This document shows positions 7,471 through 12,426 of a stretch of DNA of 12,426 bases, piece by piece. Position 1 is the first letter of the stretch, and each line of letters starts with the position of its first letter. The notes below the pieces were generated by a model. The model was not told where the DNA came from and did not search any database. It saw only the letters and a program-made list of their open reading frames with translations. The position numbers and the translations under genes were made by a program. Source of the DNA: an uncultured Clostridia bacterium (lineage in GTDB: Bacteria > Bacillota > Clostridia > Oscillospirales > Acutalibacteraceae); the NCBI GenBank assembly GCA_946497265.1, contig CAMMKL010000035.1, forward strand, positions 1 to 12,426. The letters are read 5' to 3'.

Positions 7471-8790
7471 TTATGCCCGACTTTTCGCTTTTTCCCCAGA
7501 AACAAAGAACAGCAATCCTATCAACGCTACCAGCAGCTCTGTTGCAGGGAAAGCACACCATACGCCGCGAATCTTCCCAAGCCAAGACAGCAGAAACGCC
7601 ATCGGTATAATGAGAAGAAACCCTCGCAGGATAGAAATGATGTGAGCAGGCCGCGGTCTTTCGGTAGAGGTAAAATACATGGAGATAACAACGTTAAATC
7701 CAGCAAACGGGCAAGCGATAAAATACAGCCGCAAGCCTTCCGAAGCAATGCTTTGCAGCGTGGCGTTTTGTTCGCTGTTGAAGATTCCGGCAATCTGCGA
7801 AGCACCCAAACACACTACCGTATAGACGGCAGCAGAAAATACCAGCATGGTGACCAGCGCATACCGCAGGGTTGCTTTTACACTTCCAAAATCCTTTCTT
7901 CCATAATTACGGCTGACGATAGGCTGAATACCCTGTGCAATGCCTGTATAAATGGCGACGATCACCAAGGACAAATTCGCAATGACACCGTAGGCCGCAA
8001 CGCCGATATTCCCTTCCAGATTTAGGATGATCGAGTTAAATACTATGATTACCACCCCCGAAGAAACTTCCGTCACCAACGACGGTACCCCACTGGAAAG
8101 GATCCCTGCAAACAGCTTGCCCTCCGCTTTGCAAGGTACAAGATAAAACTGATTTTTTTTGCGGATAAAATGAGGCGATATGATCAGGATACTGATCATC
8201 GGAGCCAGGCCGGTGGCAAAGGCCGCGCCGAAAATCCCCATCTGACACGGGAAGATAAACACCCAGTCCAACACCACATTGGACAGGCTGCCGCCGATCA
8301 TAGCCGCCATGGAAAGCTGAGGCGCCCCATCGTTGCGAACGAAACACAACAGGACATTGTTCAGCAGGAAAGCGGGGGCAAACAGCAAAATTACCTGCAA
8401 GTAGGTTTTGGCCATATCAAACACGCTTTCGTCTGCTCCAAACAAAGACATGATTGCGCCAGGGAGAAAAAGGCCCGCCAGCACAAAAAAGACTGCAAAA
8501 ACGATTGAAAGGTACACAGCGTTGGTAAAGATGCGGTTAGCGGTGTTAGGATCCTTCCGGCTTTTTTGGATGGAATACTTGGTACCGCCGCCCATGCCGA
8601 TCATAAGCCCGCTTCCGTGTATAAAACTATAAATAGGAATTGCTAAATTCAAAGCAGTCAGGCCATTTGTACCCAGCCCTTTTGACACAAAAAAGGTGTC
8701 GGCTAATATGTAGCAGGACAGACCGATCATTCCCATGATATTTAGTGACGAATATTTAATATATTCCCGAAAACAATTTGACTCCGTCAG
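7471..8790 (-). CDS. MATE-family efflux transporter (probable CTG start)
   Basis: A membrane protein of the MATE family (Na+ or H+-coupled multidrug efflux), 439 residues if started at CTG 8790. Typical stretches are LADTFFVSKGLGTNGLTALN near the N-terminus, GGGTKYSI, GIAQGIQPIVSRNYGR in the middle and TERPRPAHIISILRGFLLI in the C-terminal half; about 12 hydrophobic helices are expected. The first ATG (8736) would start inside helix 1. The frame continues upstream as TESNCFREYIKYSSLNI, which looks like the usual N-terminus. CTG 8790 lies 6 bases after AGGGGGG (8797-8803 on this strand), so it is preferred. The gene sits just after a strong hairpin terminator and behind a broken flavin-oxidase-like gene. 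The substrate is unknown. The family call is secure; the start is less so. Confidence 0.9.
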   Translation of the reverse strand: MTESNCFREYIKYSSLNIMGMIGLSCYILADTFFVSKGLGTNGLTALNLAIPIYSFIHGSGLMIGMGGGTKYSIQKSRKDPNTANRIFTNAVYLSIVFAVFFVLAGLFLPGAIMSLFGADESVFDMAKTYLQVILLFAPAFLLNNVLLCFVRNDGAPQLSMAAMIGGSLSNVVLDWVFIFPCQMGIFGAAFATGLAPMISILIISPHFIRKKNQFYLVPCKAEGKLFAGILSSGVPSLVTEVSSGVVIIVFNSIILNLEGNIGVAAYGVIANLSLVIVAIYTGIAQGIQPIVSRNYGRKDFGSVKATLRYALVTMLVFSAAVYTVVCLGASQIAGIFNSEQNATLQSIASEGLRLYFIACPFAGFNVVISMYFTSTERPRPAHIISILRGFLLIIPMAFLLSWLGKIRGVWCAFPATELLVALIGLLFFVSGEKAKSRA

Positions 8791-8796
8791 AAAAAT

Positions 8797-8803
8797 CCCC
8801 CCT
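8797..8803 (-). promoter_or_regulatory. Ribosome binding site deciding the MATE start
   Basis: AGGGGGG on the - strand, 6 bases before CTG 8790 and directly beside the T-tract of the upstream terminator. No comparable purine-rich site precedes the first ATG at 8736. There is no room for a promoter between the terminator and this site. Confidence 0.6.
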
Positions 8804-9363
8804 AAAAATTAGCAGGCCCATGTTGTGCTGCATGGGCCTGCTGCACAATCAAACGCCCCGTCGGGACGTATCTTCTGTTACGGTCGTTTTTGCCTTTTTC
8901 CCTAACCAGCTCGATTGCTTCTTTTCCGGATAGCTGTTCCGGCGCCATCTCCAGCATACATAAAGATAAACAATCCCGGTCAATCGCTTCCTTCCGGCTT
9001 TCTGCCATATCATCCGGCGCATATTTGTAAGCGAGCTTGCCAATCACCGCACGCGTTTCCAATTCGTCCCGCAAAATCCGAATGTTCCAAACGCAACGTT
9101 CAAAAGTAGGAGGTATATTCCTCCGGTACGACCTGGCCTTTATCTATAACGCAGAAAGAAGCTTTTGGGTTTCGTTTGAGGCGTCCCACTTATGTCCATA
9201 TTTTGCACTTTGAAAATAAAGTTTCATCCCGTCAAATACATAGCTCATTGGTACTGCATACGGATAATCTCCATCACCGGATAAGGTTAGGACGCCATAT
9301 GCAATACGGCTGCGCATTCTTCCTTCGAGAGCGCCTGTTTTTTCGCCGCAATTCCCGAAACAA
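8802..9363 (-). pseudogene. Broken pyridoxamine 5'-phosphate oxidase-like (flavin split-barrel) protein
   Basis: No single frame is intact, but joining frames on the - strand gives a recognisable small FMN-binding split-barrel protein of about 160 residues, related to pyridoxamine-phosphate oxidase and Nim-type nitroimidazole reductases. Pieces in order are FRELRRKNR, ALSKEECAAVL, YGVLTLSGDGDYPYAVPMSY, LYFQSAKYGHKWDA, KRNPKASFCVIDKGQVVPEE, NVAFGT, RILRDELETRAVIGKLAYKY and LSGKEAIELVREK. Frame changes are needed near 9335, 9303, 9179 and about 9102, and probably near 9080. The one near 9179 is repaired by adding a single A (DA-I-KRNP). The start is a TTG at 9363 after GAGGAGGGG; the ATG may itself be lost. 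It was probably once cotranscribed with, or regulated alongside, the MATE gene. Sequencing error is a less likely cause given several separate lesions. Confidence 0.8.
8804..8842 (-). terminator. Rho-independent terminator between the broken oxidase gene and the MATE gene
   Basis: On the - strand a perfect 12-bp GC-rich stem, AGCAGGCCCATG with CATGGGCCTGCT (8831-8842 and 8811-8822), has an 8-base loop and is followed by AATTTTTAG. The run ends at the MATE ribosome binding site. It probably ended the transcript of the now broken upstream gene. Any RNA reaching the MATE gene from further upstream must read through it. Confidence 0.85.
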
Positions 9364-9402
9364 TCCTTTTCCCCTCCTCACGAACAGGTTTGCAGCAGGC
9401 AG

Positions 9403-9458
9403 AAAAAAAGCACTGATCTTCGTATCTTCTATGGCCTAATGATACGAAATCAATGCTT
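9403..9458 (-). terminator. Leader or upstream terminator (possible attenuator) before the broken oxidase gene
   Basis: On the - strand the arms 9458-9441 and 9426-9408 pair over about 18 bp (AAGCATTGATTTCGTATC with GATACGAAGATCAGTGCTT, one wobble and one bulged base), with a 14-base loop. Seven T's follow. It lies about 40 bases after the start expected from the promoter at 9503-9531 and before the ribosome binding site at about 9375, so it could be a 5' leader attenuator. It also lies 142 bases after the stop of the Lrp-type gene and could simply end that transcript. A smaller hairpin (9481-9486 with 9460-9465) precedes it. Confidence 0.75.
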
Positions 9459-9493
9459 CATAGTTTACCCGGCGGCAAACAACTATTTTTGAA

Positions 9494-9589
9494 TTAATAT
9501 AGATTGTAACACATGCAGGTATCCTTGTCAATCTTCTTTCCGTGCCGAAAACGCGAATGAATGCATACCCGGATCTTGTACAGATTCAT
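9494..9589 (-). CDS. Possible 31-residue small protein
   Basis: An ATG at 9589 directly follows AAAAGGAGAGG, only 10 bases after the stop of the Lrp-type gene. The frame runs 31 codons to TAA at 9494-9496. The peptide is basic and has three cysteines (it begins MNLYKIRVC and ends DTCMCYNLY). No family is recognised and no membrane segment is evident. The promoter at 9503-9531 lies inside its 3' part, so either the small ORF or the promoter may be fortuitous. The spacing between GGAG and ATG is short (3 bases). It is reported because of the ribosome binding site and tight spacing. Confidence 0.3.
   Translation of the reverse strand: MNLYKIRVCIHSRFRHGKKIDKDTCMCYNLY
9503..9531 (-). promoter_or_regulatory. 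Sigma-A promoter for the broken oxidase and MATE genes
   Basis: On the - strand, TTGACA (9531-9526) and TACAAT (9508-9503) are separated by 17 bases. The predicted start is near 9496, giving a leader of about 130 bases that contains the terminator at 9403-9458. It is the only good leftward promoter seen between the Lrp-type gene and the MATE gene. Confidence 0.7.
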
Positions 9590-9599
9590 CCTCTCCTTT

Positions 9600-10058
9600 T
9601 TACAGCCGAAGCCCTTTGATATCCTTAATTCTTGATAGTATCACATTGCAGGAACAGTGAATCACCCCAGGCAGCTTATCTATGGTTTCATAAATCAATC
9701 CCTCCATTTCTTCATTGGAGGAAGCAACTGCATGCACATGTAGCTTGCTTCTTCCCGTAACTCGATAAATCTGGGTAATGGTATTGTTCTGCCGGAGCTG
9801 TTCGGCAACTTCCATTAGACTATCCGGCGCTGTCTCAATCTCAAAATAACAAGAAACCGCTCCGCTGATTTTTTGCGGATTGATAATTGTCGTATATTCC
9901 TCAATAATTCCTTTTTGTTCAAGGGCCTGCACACGCATTTTTACCGCCACCCGTGAAATACCAACCTGCTGCCCAATATCAGAATAGGAAATCCTTGCGT
10001 TGCGTATCAGCAGTTTGACTATCTTCTGATCCAGCTCGTCCAAACCATCCATAAACAT
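9600..10058 (-). CDS. Lrp/AsnC-family transcriptional regulator
   Basis: A 152-residue protein of the feast/famine regulator family, which binds DNA as dimers or octamers and often senses an amino acid. The N-terminal helix-turn-helix is at about residues 8-55 (LDELDQKIVKLL, ISYSDIGQQVGISRVAVKMR). A C-terminal RAM-type ligand domain follows (about 68-150, with VTGRSKLHVHAV). The ATG at 10058 is chosen. The frame is open to 10130, but that part overlaps the promoter. A weak GGGGA lies about 9 bases before the start. It is divergent from a MATE gene, and the two promoters share an inverted motif, so control of the MATE gene and of itself is likely (inference). The ligand is unknown. Confidence 0.9.
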   Translation of the reverse strand: MFMDGLDELDQKIVKLLIRNARISYSDIGQQVGISRVAVKMRVQALEQKGIIEEYTTIINPQKISGAVSCYFEIETAPDSLMEVAEQLRQNNTITQIYRVTGRSKLHVHAVASSNEEMEGLIYETIDKLPGVIHCSCNVILSRIKDIKGLRL

Positions 10059-10095
10059 TAGGCGACATCCCCATCCTATCCTAAATATAGCTATG

Positions 10096-10164
10096 TTGCC
10101 ATTATATAACCTTTTCCTCCAAAAAGTCAAGCGAATCGCAAGGGTTTACTTGACAGCATGGCAA
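10096..10164. promoter_or_regulatory. Inverted ATGGCAA motif spanning the divergent promoters
   Basis: TTGCCAT (10096-10102) and its exact inverse ATGGCAA (10158-10164) lie at equivalent control positions: one over the -10 of the regulator gene, the other in the -35/-10 spacer of the MATE gene. An 8-base palindrome ATAGCTAT (10087-10094) lies beside the first arm. These are candidate sites for the Lrp-type protein, whose family often binds several spaced half-sites. Binding is not shown by the sequence. Confidence 0.4.
10101..10130 (-). promoter_or_regulatory. Promoter of the Lrp-type regulator gene
   Basis: On the - strand, TTGACT (10130-10125) and TATAAT (10106-10101) are separated by 18 bases. 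The -10 overlaps one arm of the ATGGCAA inverted motif (10096-10102). It lies back to back with the + strand promoter at 10150-10178. Confidence 0.7.
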
Positions 10165-10178
10165 TTGATATCTATAAT
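10150..10178 (+). promoter_or_regulatory. Promoter of the rightward MATE gene
   Basis: TTGACA (10150-10155) and TATAAT (10173-10178) are both perfect consensus, with 17 bases between. The predicted start is near 10185, leaving a leader of about 45 bases before ATG 10230. Confidence 0.85.
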
Positions 10179-10209
10179 ATATTACATATGTTAAGTTATT
10201 AATTTCTAA

Positions 10210-10233
10210 ATGAAAGTTGCCGTGTACAAATGA
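10210..10233 (+). other. Seven-codon upstream ORF overlapping the MATE start
   Basis: ATG at 10210 opens MKVAVYK and stops at TGA 10231-10233, which overlaps the MATE start codon as ATGA. No ribosome binding site is seen before either ATG, so translation of the MATE gene may be coupled to this short frame. It may equally be chance. Confidence 0.3.
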
Positions 10234-11567
10234 AAAATGAACTGACGCAAGGGCCGGTCATGAAAACCATGCTACGCTTTGCAGTCCCCATGATTCTGGG
10301 GAATCTTTTGCAACAGTGCTATAATATTGCCGATACGCTGATAGTAGGAAAATTTTTAGGGCCGGACGCTTTGGCTGCCGTAGGGTCGGCGTTTTCGTTG
10401 ATGACCTTTCTTACCTCGATCCTGCTTGGATTGGCTATGGGAAGCGGGACCGTTTTTTCCATCCGCTTTGGGCAACAGGACAACCTTGGATTAAAGGAAG
10501 GGATTCTCGCGTCCTTTACGCTCCTTGGCGCCGTTACCATTGTTCTGAATATTATAATTTTTGTGAATATTGATTGGATCATACGGATTCTCAATACGCC
10601 CGCCAACCTGATGCAACTGATGCGGGAGTATTTGGTTGTGACATTTGCAGGGCTGGTCGGCATTTTCCTTTATAACTTTTTTGCATCCCTGCTGCGTTCC
10701 CTCGGCAATTCAGTGATTCCCCTTGTTTTTTTGGCTATTTCTGCTGTCTTAAACATTGGGCTGGATCTGTGGTTTGTTGCGGGTTTGCATCGCGGCGTAG
10801 CAGGCGCAGCAGAGGCCACTGTAATCGCACAATATGTTTCCGGAATTGGAATTGCCGTTTATACAAGGATAAAATTCCCTGAACTTTTAAAAAAAAATGT
10901 ACAGGTTCGCCTCCGCTTGGGCCGCGTTCGGGAAATCACCAGCTATTCCGCATTGACATGCTTGCAGCAATCGATTATGAATCTTGGAATTCTAGCCGTC
11001 CAAGGATTGGTCAATAGCTTTGGAACGACCATTATGGCTGCGTTCGCCGCCGCTGTGAAAATTGGCGCTTTTGCCTATCTGCCTGTCCAGGATTTTGGCA
11101 ACGCCTTCTCTGTTTTCGTCGCCCAAAACTTCGGAGCAAAGCAGACAAAACGTATCAAGCAGGGAATCCGCGTGGCGGTTTTGGCGTCTTCGGTTTTCAG
11201 CCTTATGATATCCTTATGTGTCTTCGTGTTTGCCGAACCTTTGATGACGCTCTTTATTGATCCGCAGGAGACGGCGGTTATCGCCGAGGGAGTCCGCTAT
11301 CTTCATATAGAGGGCGCCTTTTATCTCCTGATAGGAGGCCTCTTCCTGCTCTACGGGCTCTATCGCGCCCTGGGAAAGCCTGGGATGTCCGTTGTTCTTA
11401 CGATCGTTTCCCTTGGCATCCGGGTAGGCCTGGCCTATATGCTTTCGGCAATTCCAGCTTTCGGCGTTGTGGGAATCTGGTGGTCCGTCCCCGTCGGCTG
11501 GCTATTAGCAGACACATTAGGCGTTGGCTATTATTTATTAAAGCATAAAAAGCTGGGCCTTTCTTAA
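10230..11567 (+). CDS. MATE-family efflux transporter
   Basis: A 445-residue multidrug and toxic compound extrusion transporter. It has the standard N-terminus (LTQGPVMKTMLRFAVPMILG, then YNIADTLIVGKFLGPDALAA) and about 12 hydrophobic helices in two six-helix halves. The C-terminal half holds the usual AQNFGAKQ-type loop after the seventh or eighth helix. The start at 10230 keeps the conserved segment that precedes helix 1. The next ATG (10260) would remove part of it. No clear ribosome binding site precedes 10230. It belongs to a MATE branch clearly different from the leftward MATE gene in this window, so the two are not a recent duplication. It is divergent from, and probably controlled by, the Lrp-type regulator. 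Substrate unknown; cation (Na+ or H+) antiport is assumed from the family. Confidence 0.93.
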   Translation: MKNELTQGPVMKTMLRFAVPMILGNLLQQCYNIADTLIVGKFLGPDALAAVGSAFSLMTFLTSILLGLAMGSGTVFSIRFGQQDNLGLKEGILASFTLLGAVTIVLNIIIFVNIDWIIRILNTPANLMQLMREYLVVTFAGLVGIFLYNFFASLLRSLGNSVIPLVFLAISAVLNIGLDLWFVAGLHRGVAGAAEATVIAQYVSGIGIAVYTRIKFPELLKKNVQVRLRLGRVREITSYSALTCLQQSIMNLGILAVQGLVNSFGTTIMAAFAAAVKIGAFAYLPVQDFGNAFSVFVAQNFGAKQTKRIKQGIRVAVLASSVFSLMISLCVFVFAEPLMTLFIDPQETAVIAEGVRYLHIEGAFYLLIGGLFLLYGLYRALGKPGMSVVLTIVSLGIRVGLAYMLSAIPAFGVVGIWWSVPVGWLLADTLGVGYYLLKHKKLGLS

Positions 11568-11606
11568 TACCGATAGTAACACATAGTAGCATTCGGATTG
11601 CTCCTT

Positions 11607-11631
11607 GCACTCCGGGTGCTTTTGTTTTTTT
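11607..11631 (+). terminator. Terminator after the rightward MATE gene
   Basis: A short stem GCAC (11607-11610) with GTGC (11616-11619), extended by a T-G pair, is followed by TTTTGTTTTTTT. The stem is short but the T-tract is long, and it lies 40 bases past the MATE stop. Confidence 0.55.
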
Positions 11632-12167
11632 AGGTGATCCATTCATTGGTATGTAACCAATGATTATTAAAAGCCGTTTGATCCTACCTGTTTTAATCCT
11701 CCCCGGTTTCCATCCCTTTTCCCTTTTTCTTACCATAGCCCCTTGTTTTAAAAAGGCAGAGTAATCCGACCAGGTTCCGGTGTTTATATCTTCTCCTTAT
11801 TCCCCAGTTTCTTTTCTTATGTATGTGAGAATGGTAACGCTTTTTTTGAAATATTAACATAACTTTACCAGTGGATGTCAATACTAATTGCTCAGAAGGG
11901 TATCCAAAACAATGCCATTTTCCGTTTTGGATAACGTTCCAAAGGAAGAACGGAAAAGGGCTTGTCCTATTAAAAAATAACCATTCTGTATAAAACGGCC
12001 GAATGGGCCGGCCCCCATAGGGCACCTAAAGCCGTTTGGGAGGGCGAAACGATGTTCCGTCGATCCGCGATAAAACGGCTTTGGCGTGCAACGGAGTAAC
12101 GGCACTTGCTTTTGGCCAATCATATAAATAGGCGCCTTGCCGAATGTCCAACATCATAATGAATCAC
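11632..12167. other. Structured spacer without a convincing gene
   Basis: About 535 bases are rich in dyad symmetry: TCATTGGT/ACCAATGA (11643-11650, 11656-11663), TATCCAAAAC/GTTTTGGATA (11901-11910, 11924-11933), CGGCC/GGCCG (11996-12000, 12006-12010) overlapping the palindrome GGGCCGGCCC (12005-12014), and AAAGCCGTTT/AAACGGCTTT (12028-12037, 12073-12082). AAAGCCGTTT also occurs at 11670-11679, and ATAAAACGGC occurs at 11990-11999 and 12070-12079. Open frames on the - strand (11693-12025, 11884-12123) lack ribosome binding sites and recognisable domains. It could hold a structured RNA, a long 5' leader of the kinase gene, or an interspersed repeat. A possible leftward promoter (TTGACA 11881-11876, weak -10) lies inside. 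Confidence 0.45.
11831..11846 (+). promoter_or_regulatory. Weak cre-like site (catabolite control)
   Basis: ATGGTAACGCTTTTTT resembles the CcpA operator WTGNNARCGNWWWCAW but lacks the CA near the end. It lies about 335 bases before the sugar-phosphate kinase gene, further than usual. Listed because the downstream gene is a typical CcpA target type. Confidence 0.2.
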
Positions 12168-12180
12168 AGAGGTGGAAAGC

Positions 12181-12426
12181 ATGATTTATACGGTAACCTT
12201 TAACCCTTCGCTGGACCATACCATTTGGGTGCCCAACCTGGCACAAGGGGATGTAAACCGCACCACAAAGGAACAGGTGTATCCGGGCGGCAAGGGAATT
12301 AATGTTTCGATTGTATTAAAACATTTGGGCCTTGAAACCACCGCACTTGGTTTTCGCGCCGGTTTTACCGGGCAGGCTCTGGAAGAAATGCTGCTTGACA
12401 TTGGCTGTCACACGGATTTGATTCCT
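12181..12426 (+). CDS. fruK: PfkB-family sugar-phosphate kinase, probably 1-phosphofructokinase (3' end outside window)
   Basis: The first 82 residues of a ribokinase/PfkB-family kinase. The N-terminus MIYTVTFNPSLDHTIWV, the NRT at residues 26-28, GGKGINVS (36-43, the sugar-binding Gly-Gly loop) and LGFRAGFTG match 1-phosphofructokinase, which turns fructose 1-phosphate into fructose 1,6-bisphosphate after PTS uptake. Tagatose-6-phosphate kinase (LacC) is closely related and not excluded. AGAGGTGG (12168-12175) precedes ATG 12181. No DeoR-type FruR gene lies upstream; a fructose PTS gene might follow outside the window. About three quarters of the protein (family length near 300-310) is missing. 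Confidence 0.85.
   Translation, partial: MIYTVTFNPSLDHTIWVPNLAQGDVNRTTKEQVYPGGKGINVSIVLKHLGLETTALGFRAGFTGQALEEMLLDIGCHTDLIP

Noticed and set aside
8734..8736. ATG as the start of the leftward MATE gene.
   Set aside because: It would remove the N-terminal segment and part of helix 1, and it lacks a ribosome binding site; the CTG at 8790 fits better.
8802..9074. Open frame on the - strand that at first looks like the end of a LacI-type regulator (VPTGRLIV near its end).
   Set aside because: Joining it with upstream frames gives a consistent flavin split-barrel protein; the resemblance at the tail is short and lies in sequence that encodes the terminator hairpin.
11569..11606. Possible CRISPR or tRNA-like repeats near TAGCATTCGG and other short repeats.
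   Set aside because: No regularly spaced direct repeats and no cloverleaf; only short chance similarities.
11693..12123. Overlapping - strand open frames in the spacer before the kinase gene.
   Set aside because: No ribosome binding sites or domains; they run through hairpins and repeats, so the DNA structure is a better explanation.

Overview
The window looks like chromosomal DNA from a low-to-moderate GC Firmicute, most likely a member of Clostridia. Several things point that way: strong AGGAGG-type ribosome binding sites, near-perfect TTGACA-17-TATAAT promoters, T-tailed hairpin terminators, DAP synthesis by the one-step aminotransferase DapL, and a MarR-controlled two-gene ABC exporter of a type common in that group. 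No rRNA, tRNA, transposase, phage or CRISPR gene is visible. The taxonomic call is inference from gene content only.

Left part (1-2570): a tight housekeeping run on the + strand. It holds the C-terminal end of CTP synthase, ammonia-type NAD+ synthetase (nadE) and LL-diaminopimelate aminotransferase (dapL), with gaps of only 22 and 25 bases. A hairpin terminator lies about 115 bases after dapL.

Middle-left (2800-6998): a self-contained efflux operon. A perfect sigma-A promoter carries two copies of a TGTAGCATGCTACA-like palindrome just after the -10. It drives a MarR-type repressor and the two halves of a heterodimeric ABC exporter. The degenerate ATPase residues of the two halves all fall in the same composite ATP site.

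Middle-right (7471-10130, - strand): an Lrp/AsnC-type regulator, a possible 31-residue small ORF, a pyridoxamine-phosphate-oxidase-like (flavin split-barrel) gene broken by several frameshifts, and an intact MATE transporter. This MATE gene probably starts at CTG, upstream of the first ATG. Two strong leftward terminators lie between the nearest good promoter and the MATE gene, which suggests attenuation, decay, or an unseen promoter.

Right (10150-12426, + strand): a second MATE transporter is divergent from the Lrp-type gene, and the two promoters share an inverted ATGGCAA motif. About 550 bases without a convincing gene follow, rich in dyad symmetries and containing four AAAGCCGTTT-like copies. 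The window ends in the start of a PfkB-family sugar-phosphate kinase, best matched to 1-phosphofructokinase.

Taken together, the window is a multidrug-efflux cluster (one ABC heterodimer and two MATE pumps, with two local regulators) between ordinary metabolic genes. No wholly new system is evident. The items most worth a second look are the terminator-gated, CTG-start MATE gene behind a pseudogene, the tandem MarR operators, and the structured 11.6-12.1 kb spacer.
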